Notes: generated by a model from the letters alone, not told the origin. 64,000 nucleotides of DNA from Cacajao melanocephalus (GCA_963573385.1 CAUYLG010022336.1:1-64000), one strand, 5' to 3'. Shown: positions 11,576-28,112, counted from the first letter of the stretch. Numbers and translations: made by a program.

Positions 11576-14552
11576 ATTAAGGAGATACCAGTATACAGAA
11601 CAAAGTCATGGCCCTCAGGAAGCTAAACATAAAATGACACAGGCTGGATTTGCTCTGGCTTAAAAAGATGCTTAAAGTGTGAATGAGAACAAAGTACAAA
11701 TCCATTAAATATGCACATTTAAACACCATCCCTATTTATTCACTTTGCACAATTATTTCTTTATCTTGTGGACCAAAGAGTTTTGCAATTAAAACATCTT
11801 ATCAATTCTACCTTGACCATGCCAGATCATATGATTTCAATGAGATAAAATTTACTTTAAGATTTTTAATGTAACTCAGATGCTTTTGTTGTTTTGCCAG
11901 CTGTCAATGAGTATTTTAACTCATCATACTTTTACTGAATCTCTTTTAATAATGTATGTGATAGCATTTCACAATACAAATTGATGGAGAACTGCATTCC
12001 AGCACCACCAACATTTCCACTTGCTTGAAACTCAGTTTAGATGCCAGAATAAACCCAGACAAAATTTTGCTGTGTAAGTCAATCTACTGGCCACCAAATC
12101 AATTCTGCCCAACTCCTGTTCCAAAAAGGCACTTAAATCAATTTGCTACAAAGGTACTGCATAAAATGATGTATGCACAAACTCTATGTAGCTATTCTAC
12201 TCTGATAATTAACCCCAGTAGATTCAAGGCTCACATTTGAATAGAGTTCTCTGTCTCAGTGTATCTTTTTGAGAGATAGTCACTAATAAAAAAATTCCAA
12301 CATATACAAGCTATTTATGTGTGCATTAGTAGGAAATTAACCAACAACATATGAATATATTTCATTTTATAAGGTTTTGGGAAATTTTATATGTCTTAAA
12401 ACAATGTAGCTTTTTCTGACTTATAGTACTCCTTTTAGCTGCATTAGCTGGAACAAAGGAGATATCCTTTAAGGAGTCAGTAGAAACTGACTGAAATTCA
12501 AAGGAAAAATAAGCCAGTGGGTTAATTCCAAAGAAATTGTAACATTAACATTGGAGAAGGAAGTGTAAAGTTTTTATCTATCCCCCACAAAAAATGTTAC
12601 ATTTGTCACATCACTAAGTATGACTGAGTGACAGCTTCTGACAGTGGGATGAACTTCAGGAAGGTGTAACAGAGATGATGCTGAGAAAGCATCAGAGGTG
12701 GAACTGGGACAGCAGTGACCTCTGTCCCTGGCTAGGGATGCTGGGTGGCTTATAATATTGGGAAAAATAAATAAATAAAATCTTTAGGGGAGTTTAAAAA
12801 CAATGTGTAAGTATACACACTCACAAACCTGCATGTTATATTCTCATCCTTCTGCTTTGACTGAATTTGCATATTGTAATTTATGGTAAGATAGATTATT
12901 CTGAGCCAGATACTAGGGTATCCTTTTTCCTTTTACTTTGTTACTTAAGTTAACTTTTTCTTCCTAAACATGGATTCAGATGCTGGGACTGACTGGATCA
13001 TAACTGCAAAGTACCACAGCATAACTTTTCATTGTGTTATATAGGAAGGGATATAATTCCAAGCCAAATGTTGAATTTACACTATGGCTTTTCCAAATAT
13101 ACCTAATGAATGAATATTTTATGCAATTCTTTACAGCATTTTGACTCACAGAAAAGCTGTCTAAAATTAGAACAGGGTGGAAAAATATACTATTTGTATT
13201 ATCTGCATAGTTAAAAATAGTGTACCCAGTTGGATTGAAGTTTTCCTTCATCAGAAGTATTGCTAGGTAAAGTTTTTCATTAGAGTTGATCTTTAAAATT
13301 AGGATATGTTCTTGTCAATTTGGAGTAAGTCACGTGTTCTCTGGCAGAAGGTTAAAGGTCCCTTCTACTTCAATGGTTATCACTGATTGTTTTTTTTTTC
13401 TGATATTAAAGTTTATGCCATTGGAAAGGCATGAGGAATAAAATGGAATGGAATTGCAAATATCTACAATGTGACAGAATACAAGATTCCAGTATAAGAA
13501 AGACTGTTTTTAATGTCCCAATGAAAAAAAATGTAGCCCCAAACCATAGGACATCCACACTGCTAAGGCAGTTGGAATAGGATTTAATATTCATCCTTGT
13601 CACAGCATTAGAGAGGATATGCAACATTGTTCTCATTTTACTATGGAGAGACAGAAATGTGCTTGATTCTCTAATGGTTGTCTGGAGATAAAAGAAGCAT
13701 CATCAAAATACCGTGAAGATTCAAAGTTACTCAAGTATATTTTGATCAAGTTCAGAACATTATCAAAGGCAATTTTCCTTTACTAGGAAACAAAAGTTAA
13801 TGACAGTGAAAAAAAAGAATGCAGGTTCTCAGTTACTAACTATGCTCTTGGCAAGTTATGTTTCAAATCATGTTTTTGGTAATCTAAAAAAAAACACTGA
13901 GCTGTCATGGATTACACACTGGATTTTAATTTTCCTTTCAACAGTTATAAATTGAATAGTTTCAACAGTATTTTTTCAATATAAGTACTCTAGCTTTCAG
14001 ACCAAGAGTATTCCCCATAAAGTTTCTAATTATTAGTTTTAATTCCTCAACAGTCTAGTTAATACTTATACTATTGATGTTCTATATTTAAGCAAATTAA
14101 AATTAAAAACATTTTTTCTGTCAATTAAACAACAATAGAATAGAACAAAACCAATACATGGTTTCCAGTTTTTAAATAATTTGACTCAGTTAAAATATTC
14201 AACAATTCCCCATGGACAAAGTGTCCCCATAAGTAAAAACTAGTAAGCAGTAAGTAGAAATATGAAACTAAGTTTCCAAATAATCCTACCTGGATTTCTT
14301 TCAGTTCCTGGGCATATAACTATTACTATTTTCATAGTAAAAATAATTACTTTATTTGAAAGCAATTTATTTAATATTTTTAATTGGTAGTAGTATAATA
14401 TTTAATATTGAAATATTAGTATAACAAAAAATTAATTTTCAAGAAAAACAATGAACATTCACAATTCAATAGAAACATAAAAAATGAAAGTCCATCTAGA
14501 AATGGTTGCAGTATTTTTTCCTGTCACTCCTGAGATAGAAGTAACTCTTAAA
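11576..14552. other. No gene or confident repeat seen
   Basis: About 3 kb of AT-rich DNA without a recognised element. 13930-14550 is especially A+T-rich. The open frames (for example 13406-13636 minus) have no recognisable features. Confidence 0.45.
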
Positions 14553-14566
14553 AATAATACTTTGGG

Positions 14567-18479
<3,913 letters not shown>

Positions 18480-18660
18480 GTGGCAATAGCAAGCATTTAT
18501 TGCACTAAAACTGCACTGGGCTATCCACTGCTGCATTATTGCTAATTCTACAATGAATACTGTGATATGGTCAAAATATTCTCTATTTACAGTTGATGAA
18601 CCTTCCCAAGTTACAGCTTTTGTCAGGATTCCAACATAGGTTTGCGTGACTCCAGAGCCT
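18480..18660 (-). mobile_element. Possible MIR, minus strand
   Basis: Weak match: caatagcaagcatttattgc, then a core with acagttgatgaaccttccc and a tail like gtcaggattccaacatagg. Confidence 0.4.
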
Positions 18661-20479
18661 GAGACAAGGAATTTCACTCGTCTCCTACTTGCCTTAGGAA
18701 ACCTACCTCCTACCTAAGGAAACCTACCACAACTACAGTAAAACCCCCAAGACAGTCACACCTGAATACCAATTAAGTTGAATAATTTGTTTAAGAAACA
18801 ACTTTTAGCAAAATAGGAGAATACAAAAAAAAAACTGACCTTCTTACACATTAGGGTGTTCACTTTCAGCTGGGCTGCAATAATTCTCCTTAAATGAGCC
18901 TCTTTTTATCCTTTTCCATTTGCCACAATGGCAAATGGTGGCTATACTTCGCTTTATCATTCTTTCCAAGCTTCCCAATCTTTGCTTAGCCTCGAGTCTA
19001 GGAAAGTTAAGTCTGTCTTCTCAACTCAGAAAATGGAAAACCCTCTAGGAAGGAATCTTTCCTTCCTTCTACCTCTGCATTGGTATCTATAATATCCACA
19101 GTAATCTTTGTCCTAGGTACCCTCATCTCCAAGGATAACATCCTTTGGGTGCACATGAATACAGACCCCTTCCAGCATTTGTTTAACTCGCATTTCTTTT
19201 CTCCTTTCTAGTCAAATGGCATTGTACCTGCCAAACCAGTAGACTTTTCAATCCAGCATGTCATTCTGACTCCTTTGTTCTCCTTGAATCTCTGGCTGTG
19301 TGTCCTGGTTCTTATGCCATGCTGAGTGATCCATTTCAATCTAACATCTTGTTCCTCTTCTCTAGAGAAATTATTACATGATGAGGCTCTTTAGGGGTTA
19401 TTAAGTTAGCTCATCTACTTTCAAGGCTACAGTTATCCTCAAACATTCCAGGATAATTTTTAAAATAAATAGTTGCAGTACCTAAGACTTCTTGGTACTT
19501 AGTAAGTGCTCAATCCGTACTCGTTAATCATTGTTATAAAGCCATTCAGCATCTATATCCAAATTACTTGTTTTTTTTTTTTTTAGATTTTCTCCTCTGC
19601 TAATAGCTCATGACTTGATACTTCAGCTGTTTTAATAAACTTGTGATGAATGAATGAATGACTAATAAACTCAAGTGCCTTGAGCTAAAAGTTATCTGCT
19701 TGGGCCAAAATTAATTTAAAGTTTATGAGAAAATGTATCATTTCCATGCCTTGTCCCCTAAAGCACCAATTCCTTGAACTTTTAGCCCTCAAAGTTTTGT
19801 CCCAGAGAAATATTATAAGCCTGTGTCTGTTCCATGCCAAGAAGGTAGCTATCTCTCATGTGAAAAGAAATTAAATCCAATCTGCTTGTGTCTGCACAAA
19901 GTAAAATGTATGTCAAAATTCCAGTAGCCTTTTTATGAGACCAAAGTGAATCCTTTGTGCCCTACCCAACACTCCATCTTTTAATAAAAGACTTTCTAAT
20001 CACCAAAGCTGTGCATATGCACGCACAAATAATGGGAACAGTATATGGTGAAAATGTCACTGCATTCCCTGATATATTGCCATAAAAAACTTGGAGATTT
20101 TCCAGGCATGATATGACCTATGAGAAACAAAATTCTATTCAGTTCTAAGATTTGTATTCATGTTACTAATTCTAGTCACTTTTAAACTACTAGAAAAAAG
20201 GAAAAGGAGCCTTTTTCTATTTCAATATGAAAAGCAAATTTTTCACTTTCATTTACTTTACTTAGTCATCTTCCTCATCTGTAAAACTCTGAATCCATAA
20301 CACAGCTAAACACTCTCTAGAAACACATTAAGTAGATGTGCAACCTTAGCCTTTCAAATGAAAGGAAAATTCCACAGAGTTTGCTGGCAATACAGCAAGG
20401 CCTCCCAATCTCTCCTCTTTACTCTCAGGGTAAATCTCATCACTGAACATGAAAACTCTGCTCCAGTCCATAGCCCTTC
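18661..20479. other. No gene or confident repeat seen
   Basis: Unassigned. 18693-18726 has a short direct repeat (cctacctcctacctaaggaa). A T-run sits near 19569-19584, and an L2-like tail (tagtaagtgctcaatccg) at about 19500-19520. gatgaatgaatgaatgac near 19647 could be an old L2 terminus. Confidence 0.4.
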
Positions 20480-20750
20480 AAACTCATCCTCCATGTGACT
20501 CAGTAAGAGCAACCTTTTAAAATACAAATATGGTCACCGCATTCCTATGCTGCTTTCAAAATTTTCAAAGTCTACAAAATATCATTGCTCTCCCTTCCCA
20601 GTTTCACATCATGGCTTCCTCCTTGTTCCATACCCTTCATGAAACTGGTCCCCCTTTCTAAACACACGCTGCCTCCCTCATCTGGCACGGAGCCTTTGTA
20701 CATACTCTGTTGCCTCCTTGTCCACCACCGCAATCTCTGTTCTCCATTGG
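20480..20750 (+). mobile_element. L2 fragment, plus strand
   Basis: Matches the central part of the L2 3' region: gagcaaccttttaaaataca, tgctgctttcaaaattttc, and later gagcctttgtacatactctg. It may extend to about 20880. Confidence 0.5.
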
Positions 20751-21330
20751 TGAAGAAAACAGAAGCTCACCAAGATCTCATTTCAACCCAGTTTACCTTT
20801 CCTCAATCTTTCTCCTCTCCTACCCCCAACTATAACATTTATATTTTTCTTCCTCTGTTCTCACACAGCAATCTACTCATACTTTGATTCGATTTTTTTG
20901 TAGCTAACATGTTCTCGTTTTATTAAAATTACTTAAAAAAAATAGGTGTTGGGCTCTCTTATTGGGCTAAATTATGTATGAGTCATGATAATTACATAAA
21001 GAATGTTTTTTTCCTAGCAAAAGCAAAGTACTTTATAGACCTTATAGAGTGAGAATAAAATGGTTAAAGTATAAAGTTCTGGGCTGCTGTATAGCAGATG
21101 AAATGTTTGATAATCTACAAGGGAATGATCACAGTCTTACTTGCGAGCAGGTAGAATCCACTTTTACAAACCCTTTCTGCAGCTTGGAAGAGAGTCTTTT
21201 CCAAGCAAACTCCAAGGGCTGTCACAGCCTTAACTCAGAGAGACAGAAAGGGTACTGACTACAGGTATGTGTCTGCATTCTGTGTGTATGTGTATGTATT
21301 TTTGCAAGTGTGGGGGTGGGTCTGGGATGG

Positions 21331-21483
21331 GGTGGAGAGAGAGGAAGGAAGGAAGGAAGGAAGGAAGGAAGGAAGGAAGGAAGGAAGGAGAAAGAGAGAG
21401 ATAGAAAAAGAAAAGGAAACAAAGAAAGGAAAAGAAGAGAGAGAGAGAGAGAGAGAAGGAAAGAAAGAGAGAAAGAAAGATTG
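21331..21483 (+). repeat. Polypurine tract with (GGAA)11
   Basis: About 150 bases almost purely A and G on the plus strand. 21343-21386 is eleven uninterrupted GGAA units, followed by GAGA, GAAA and AAAG runs, including (GA)n at 21437-21454. The open frames through it are low-complexity artefacts. Confidence 0.98.
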
Positions 21484-23039
21484 GAGGAAGGAACATGTTT
21501 CTCAGCTCACTGCAGTCATTCTTTTGCAACAAATCCACATTGGGAGCAAGCAAACTTATCTAGACAAACTGTTGACTATAGTGAAATTGTTTAGTAGAAT
21601 CAAATTTAAGTAGAAGATAGAAAATTATTTGCCAGTGCTATAAAGATTTAATGTTAAGAAAACAGTAGCCCGTGGCAGAAACACAAAACATACGAGCTTA
21701 AAGAAAGGCATCAGCAAATGATATAAAATCCAGGTTGCAAAAGAAGAAAATGTAAACTAAACCAGGACCCAGCAGTCCCCTTTAGCCACACTGACCACAA
21801 GTTTTCATGAGTTGGTTGAGGGGGAATTTAAAGTCAGTATTAAAAGCACATTGTGTCTTAGTTAAAAGTTTGCTGTTTATGAAGAATTTTTTTTTTTAAG
21901 GAGGCTTCAGCCATTTTCAATTAATCCTGCTGTGGCTCTGAATAAAATGACTTGGTAAGATAAAGAAATTTTAGTGGAGTTTGGGTTATAGTTTTAATTG
22001 CAGTGAAAAATCTTGTGCCCAGCATGTAAATAAAGGCCAAAATGCTTTGTAAAGGCCTGGTAATCAGTGTTTGGGCATGATAATTCCTTAATAGGTGAGT
22101 CTCTTAAAAATTATGCCCACCACACTCGCAAATGTTACGGAATAATTAAATACATTCTAGTTGGATATTTAGGAAATGGAGTCTATTGACATCTTGCAAA
22201 TAAATCCAATCCACATCAAATAATAAAGGATACAAAAGAAACTTCTAGAATTTTAAAATGAATACAATTCCACGTTAATCTAAGAAAATGGCAACTTCAA
22301 ATTCAGAGGTAATTTTGTTTAAACGACGCCATTAAACCAATGAGATCATTTCAGCAAATTCTGAGCTGAACCATTTTTATTCATTGTGTTGTTTTCTATT
22401 GCCCTGTATTTCAGTGTTGCTTGTTTTTGGGGCTGTACATACCAGCTGAAGTTCAGAATATACTATGCTATTTGCAGACCTGCAGCAGTCAACATCTGTG
22501 GAAAGGATTCAGAAATTGATTTAAAGTCTGCAACACAAGCATATCCAATCCTAATAGTACACAAGACCATATATCTTCTTTGAGAGACTGACACATGGTC
22601 CCTACTCTGACTGGTGATAATGCATCCCTGCCAAGCCCAGATGTAGTTTCAACTCCAGGGAAATGCAACATAATGATGAATTGGTATAACCCAATCATGC
22701 TAACATTTGTATTTGGAAACCCTACAGTGTAGTACCGAAATTTTTTTTTATTTCCCCTAACCATGTTTCTTTAAGTATATCAAGATGTTCTGCCAGGATG
22801 ACAAGCATATGATCAAGTTTAATGGTATATAAAGATACAGCAAACTGCTTTCCAAAGCAAAATTTCATAGTCAAAACTTTTAACAATTAATTGCACTTCT
22901 GGCAACCCCACTGAAAATTAAATTAAATGGTGTAACTATTTCATTAGAAGTCTCTGGCAAAATAAACCTAATAGATGGAAAGCTTTACATAATTAAAAAT
23001 GGCAAGTGATCCACTTTCTGTGTGTTTTTAAGTCACAGG
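21484..23039. other. Repeat-poor stretch, no gene seen
   Basis: No clear repeat from about 21490 to 22790. 21890-22330 has few simple runs and TAATTA/TTTAAT-type motifs, so it is a candidate conserved non-coding stretch (inference). 22800-22960 looks like a worn fragment of unknown type. Confidence 0.35.
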
Positions 23040-23175
23040 TCTTAATTCTGTGATGTCTCTTTTCCCTTTTATGTCGTGAGTTCCTCAAGGGCAAGAGCTG
23101 AACTGTATTTATCTACAGTTCTTAATAGAGTTCATAGCACAAAGCAGGCACTTAATACATATTACTAAATCTTTT
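23040..23175 (+). mobile_element. L2 3' end, plus strand
   Basis: gtgagttcctcaagggcaag, then actgtatttatctacagttc and agcaggcacttaatacat: the terminal part of an L2. Confidence 0.75.
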
Positions 23176-23254
23176 TATGGGTTCAGATATAGTAGATTGT
23201 AAGTTCTGGAATCCAAGTTTGGATCAAAGGCCTACAGTTAATGAAGTCACTGGC

Positions 23255-23713
23255 TATTAGAAATGGAATTGTGCTCCCCTCCCAGCAGATTTACATCCCT
23301 AGACTTGCTCTTCCAGGTACCTCAGACTTATTTAGATGGGGTCTCTACAGAAGCAATAAGTTAAAACGAGATCATTAGGGTGGGCCTTAATCTAATATGA
23401 TTGGCATCCTTATAAAAAGGGATAATTTGGACACAGAGACAGATACCACAGGGAGAACATCATATGAAGATGATGGCAAAAATTGAAATTATTTTTATAT
23501 GAGCCAAGGAACACAAAAGATTGATGGCAAACCCCCAGAAGCTAAGACAGAGGCAAGGGACAGAGTCTTCCTCCAAGCCCTTAGAAGGAGACAACCCTAC
23601 AGACATCTTAATCTTGGACTTCCAGACTCTAGAACTGTGAGACAATAAATTTCTGTTATTTAAGTTACAGAGCTTATTGTGCTTTGTCATGGAAGCTCTA
23701 GCAAACTGATACA
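23255..23713 (+). mobile_element. MLT1-family solo LTR (ERVL-MaLR), plus strand
   Basis: LTR layout: aatggaattgtgctcccc at the start, cattagggtgggccttaat, ccttataaaaagggataat, aactgtgagacaataaattt (polyadenylation signal region) and the end gcaaactgataca. No internal retroviral sequence is attached. The left end is uncertain. Confidence 0.85.
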
Positions 23714-23815
23714 ATGGCCTAGGACAAGGCATTTCACCTCTGTGTGTCTTATCTGTAATATATAAATAATAACTCAGTACTGTGTTTGAAACATGGTGAA
23801 TGTTCAACTAAAGTT
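23714..23815 (+). mobile_element. MIR 3' part, plus strand
   Basis: aaggcatttcacctctgtgt, cttatctgtaatatataaat and gtgaatgttcaactaaag fit a MIR cut by the MLT1 insertion. The 5' part may be at about 23195-23254. Confidence 0.5.
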
Positions 23816-24350
23816 TCCTGAAAATGACAAAGAAAACAGTAACTCATCCAAGAAATATCTAGTAAGTACATTTTACATGCAAAGCACTGCTCCATTTTTC
23901 GGGGAAAGAGCTGTTAAGACTTGCCCTTCTAGAGCTAACATTCTAATGAGAGAAGACAGACAATGGCAGAGAAGTAAACAATACAGTATGTCAAAAAATA
24001 AGAAACTATGGAGACAAGTAAAGCAGGGAAGGTGAATACGAAGTAAGGGGCTGAAGGGATAAAATTTTACATAGGCTTGTCAACAGTGAGGACATCTGGA
24101 CAAAGGCATATAAACCATATGAAGTAGGTAGCACGCCACATGGGGAAGAATATTCTAGACAGAAAGAATGCCCAGTGCAAAGTCCCCAAGGTGGAAATAT
24201 TCCTGACTTGTAGTGATAACAGAAAGGAGGCCAGTGTTGTGGAACAGAGAGACCAGAGTGTTAACAGCAGGAAATGAAATCAGAGGGGGAAGTCAGGGAA
24301 GCCAAGATAAGGCAGAGGCTTGTGTTGGAGCCAGTAGGCTGCTTGGAGGT

Positions 24351-24712
24351 TGATATGGCTTGTCTCTATGTCCCCACCCAAATCTCATCTTGTAGCTCCC
24401 ATAATTCCCACATGTTGTAGGAGGGACCAGGTGGTAGATGATTGAATCATGGGAGCGGGTCTTTCCCATGCCGTTCTTATGAATATAAATGGGTCTCACA
24501 AGATCTGATAGCTTTAAAAACGGGAGTTTCTCTGCACAAGCTCTCTCTTTGCTGCCATCCACCTAAGATGTGACTAGCTCCCCTCTGCCTTCTGCCATGA
24601 CTGTGAGGTCTCTCCAGCAATGTGGAACAGTGAGTCCAATAAACCTCTTTCTTTTGTAAATTGCCCAGTCTTGGGTATGTCTTTATCAGCAGTATGAAAA
24701 TGAACTGATACA
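24351..24712 (+). mobile_element. THE1 solo LTR (ERVL-MaLR), plus strand
   Basis: Complete LTR from tgatatggcttgtc to tgaactgataca, with cccacccaaatctcatcttg, gcgggtctttcccatgcc and ccaataaacctctttctttt between. It sits between gaggt (24346-24350) and gaggc (24713-24717), a near-perfect 5-bp target-site duplication, inside the L2. No internal gag/pol sequence is present. Confidence 0.95.
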
Positions 24713-25006
24713 GAGGCAACTGCAAAGTTATGAGCAGAGAGGTGACATGGTCTAACTTACGTTTTGAACAGGATCACCCTGGATACTGTTTGGAGAAACC
24801 TAAGGTATATCTGGAAGCAGAAATACCAGATAAGAGAGTATTCCAATAACGGGGTGAGTGCTGCAGGTAGCTTGAATCAGGCAATGGAGATGTTGAGAAG
24901 TGATATGATTCTGGGTATGTTGTGAATGCAGAGTATTCAGGACTAGCTTCAGGATTGGACATGGGGTATGAGGTAAAGTGGGGTGTCAAGGATGACTCTT
25001 AATTTT

Positions 25007-25311
25007 TACTCTGTTTTGTCTCGGGTTTTTTTAAGACAAGGTCTCGCTCTGTCACCCAGGCTGGAATGCAGCGGTGTGATCATGTCTCACTGCAGCCTCT
25101 ACTTTCCTGGCTTAAGTGATCCTCCCACCCAGCTTCTCTAGTGGCTGGAACCACAGAAGCACACACTGACACTCAGATAATTTTCAATTATTTTGTAGAG
25201 ACAGGGTCTCCCTGTTGCCCAGGCTGGTCTCAAACTCCTGGGCTCAAGTGATCCTCAGGCCTTGGCCACCCAAAATGTTGGGAATAGAGGTGTGAGCCAC
25301 TGCATCCGGCC
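25007..25311 (-). mobile_element. Old Alu (J-like), minus strand
   Basis: gacaaggtctcgctctgtca through gagccactgcatccggcc. Divergent, with a J-like look (gtagagacagggtctccc). The target-site duplication is tgactcttaatttt (24993-25006) versus tgactcctagtttt (25312-25325), within the L2. Confidence 0.93.
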
Positions 25312-25586
25312 TGACTCCTAGTTTTTTGGCCTCAGCAAGGAGAAGGTAACATTCATGAGAAGGAAAATTTGCAGGAAAAGCCAGCTTGGGAGACAGCACC
25401 AGACATTTAGTTTTGCACATATTAAGATGGAGATTCTGCCTAGTAGACATCCAAATGGAGATAGAGGGGAGGCAGTGGTACATGAGTCTGGATTTTAGAG
25501 AGCAGGTCGCAGCTAAAGATAAATTTGGGAGTCATTACAGTATTTAAAAATCAAGAAATTATATGAGATCACTAAGTGAATGAGAC

Positions 25587-25730
25587 AAAATACTTAACAT
25601 TTATTAAGTACTTACTGCATTCCAGGCAATTTCCTAAATATTTTACATACGTTATCTCATTAATCCTTGTAACTAACTCTATGATGATTAAATAGTTCGC
25701 ATTTTCCATTCCTTCTAATTTTTAGACTTA
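25587..25730 (-). mobile_element. MIR, minus strand
   Basis: cttaacatttattaagtact, tgcattccaggcaatttcc, cattaatccttgtaactaac. Truncated after the core. Confidence 0.75.
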
Positions 25731-25813
25731 CAAAAGAGGCTGTTATTCATCAATTTAAGTATTGTTGATAATGACCAAAAGAGTGAAACAAAATTATTTT
25801 GCCCCTAAATCAA

Positions 25814-26030
25814 AGGTCAGCAAACTTTTTCTGTAAAGGGCCTGACAGTAAATATGTTAGGATTCACAGACCATATGGTCTTTGTAGCAGTTTCTCCACT
25901 CCATGGTTGTAGCTTGAAAGCAGTCATCAACTACTCATAAAGAAATGTGTGTGGCTGTGTTCCAGTGTAACTTTATTTACAAATCCAGGAAAAAGGCAGG
26001 ACTTCAGTTTAGGTTACAGTTTGTAGACCT
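25814..26030 (-). mobile_element. hAT-type non-autonomous DNA transposon
   Basis: aaaggtcagcaaactttttc, ctgtaaagggcctgacag, gaccatatggtctttgtag, gtgtggctgtgttccagtg and aactttatttacaaatcc are the order of a well-known mammalian hAT MITE. The terminal inverted repeats (ggtcagcaaac / gtttgtagacc) are still visible. I do not name the subfamily; the strand is assigned by convention and uncertain. Confidence 0.7.
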
Positions 26031-26644
26031 CAATCTAAATACATGATTTGAATTAATTTGAGGTTTCATGTTGATAAAATCAGAAGACAAATATCCAGAA
26101 AAGAAACGCAATATTTTCCAGTAAGCAAGCCACTCTGGATAATAAGTTTTGATGTTTGCAGATTTTATATTATAGTGGTCTTAAAAGTAGAGCATCCTCA
26201 AATTTAAGAAATTCTGAAAGACACATGGCCTTGTGGGCCTCACCTGGGATGACTCCAGATTTTCTATACTGAAGAGTCCTAGGGATGGAATTGTGGTAGA
26301 AGAAAAGGGACTAAGTATATGTACTGAAGGACTGCTTGCCTAACAAACATACAGTTTTTATGTAGATTATATGTTTAAAGAGGTAGTGTGACTTTGGGGA
26401 AGCTACTGCATATTTTGTGCAGTGGAGTCATCTTATTATTTTGATTCTTAATCCTTTACTCTGGAAAACAATTATTTCTGATAATCTACTTAACTAAAGT
26501 CTTACAACATCAGGACTTTTTGTCTTTTTGATGCTTATTATATTCAAGAAGATTCCAAGGTAGCAAAATTGACTAAGTTCAACTGAGTGAGTTATACATT
26601 GTAAGAAGCATGGCACATATCCTGGTACAAAGCCATCAATCAAG
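26031..26644. other. No gene or confident repeat seen
   Basis: Unassigned AT-rich DNA between a DNA transposon and an Alu. The reading frame crossing its right end on the minus strand (26494-26970) is mostly Alu antisense. Confidence 0.45.
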
Positions 26645-26952
26645 GGCTGGGTGTGGTGCCTCACACCTGTAATCCTAGCATTTTGGGAGGCCAAGACCGG
26701 AGGATCACCTGAGGTCAGGAGTTCGAGACCAGCCTGACCAACATGGAGAAACCCCATCTCTACTAAAAGTACAAAATTAGCTGGGCATGGTGGTGTATGC
26801 CTGTTATCCCAGCTACTCAGGAGGCTGAAGGAAGAGAATCGCTTGAACCCAGGAAGCGGAGGTTGCAGTGAGCTGAGATCACAGTATTGCATTCCAGACT
26901 GAGAAATAAGAGCGAAACTCCATCTCAACAAACAAACAAACAAACAAACAAA
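26645..26952 (+). mobile_element. Alu, plus strand, with (AAAC)n tail
   Basis: Starts ggctgggtgtggtgcctc and ends gaaactccatctc. The tail at about 26926-26951 is (AAAC)n. The 158-codon minus-strand frame over it is the familiar Alu-antisense peptide. Confidence 0.95.
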
Positions 26953-27099
26953 GTAAAACAAAGCTGGCACTCAGTAAACATCAGCTCATTTACTCATTCA
27001 AAAACTATCTTGTATTCCAGCCTCTAATTCACTCTATAATTCAGACCTCTATAAAATCTCACATGTACCCCTAATCATCCCACAAATGCAAATTAAATT

Positions 27100-27710
27100 C
27101 ATCTGCACAATATCTACGTTGGTCAACTTTTCATGACAGGGTAAAGTTATCATTTAGCCTTAGCTTCCAAGCATGCCAGAATCCATTTTTACCTATTTTC
27201 TTATACCTATGACTTCACTTGGAATGCTCTGATCCAGTTAAGAGTCAACACCCTATTATTCTTCAAATAAAAACTTCCTAGGCAAATTTCTAAGATTTTA
27301 TTCTTGTTCTTTTCATATGAAATTTCCTTCACCTTCACGAAATGAAATTTCCTGTCCTGTTCTAAATGAAGGCATGTCTATTTTTTCCAGAGTCAATTCA
27401 ATGTGGCCCTTCTCAACCACTCCAGCCCATGATGGTTAGTCCTTTCTCTAAAATCTTTCACGATGTTTAGTCCCTTCCCTAAAATCTTACTATACTTTGA
27501 ACTACACTCATTCCATTATAATTTTTAACACTAGTCTCGAAAGCCCTAAGCATGAATTCTTTTAGCCACACTCATTTCATTATTAAATTGTACTATCTTC
27601 CTAAACTGCAAACTCCTTGAAGTCCAAGACCATATGTTTTTAATTTTTCTCCCAGTGGAGTAAAGGATAGTGCCTTGAATGCAGGGGATCAATCAATATC
27701 TGCTGTGTGT
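27100..27710 (+). mobile_element. L2, plus strand, decayed
   Basis: cacttggaatgctctgatcc, caaataaaaacttcctaggc, actgcaaactccttgaagtc and gatagtgccttgaatgcag are in L2 order. Gaps are likely. Confidence 0.5.
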
Positions 27711-27914
27711 AAGGACCACTGGTTGACATACCAACTAGAAACTGTAGCCACCTGCACTCCAGAGAGCATTTATAATCCATTCTCTAGCAAAAGGCTGCAC
27801 ATACAGCACTTTCTCACAAGTAATGAATGAAATAATGAATGAATGATCTCAGGAATCTAGCTCAAGAAAATAAGGAGCAATGTTGCCAAATATTTTTATG
27901 AGTAAATGTGTCCT

Positions 27915-28112
27915 TCAAAAATCTTTATATTTTAATAAACATATAAAACAAGTTAAATGTCCATTAATAGAGGATAGGATATATAGATTTATAGTTCAAT
28001 ACCATCAGACAGTAATTAAATTCATAATAATATAAATAATGAATAATATGAAAATATGTTCACGGTACAGTGGTAAGCAAATATGCAAAAGACAATTGCA
28101 TATGCCATATGT
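27915..28112 (+). mobile_element. L1M-like fragment, plus strand
   Basis: aagttaaatgtccattaata, then gaaaatatgttcacggtaca, gtggtaagcaaatatgcaaa. Looks like the late ORF2 part of an old L1 (weak). Confidence 0.4.

Larger units (their letters stand above)
23835..25580 (-). mobile_element. Long L2, minus strand, interrupted twice
   Basis: About 1 kb of L2 in reverse. Left part to 24350: ggggaagaatattctagaca, aaaggaggccagtgttgtgg. Middle 24713-25006: gtgacatggtctaacttacg, gatgactctt. Right 25312-25580: ggcctcagcaaggagaagg, tagtagacatccaaatggag, aaatttgggagtcattac. The three parts are collinear once the THE1 LTR and the Alu are removed, so both inserted after the L2. Reading frames here are remnants only. 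Confidence 0.82.

Noticed and set aside
21222..21613. Several frames of 66-114 codons rich in K/E/R or S/L/F
   Set aside because: Translations of the GGAA/GAAA/GAGA tract; low complexity only.
26494..26970. 158-codon open frame on the minus strand
   Set aside because: Most of it is the well-known peptide encoded by antisense Alu (for example [18 protein letters not shown]); no independent coding evidence.
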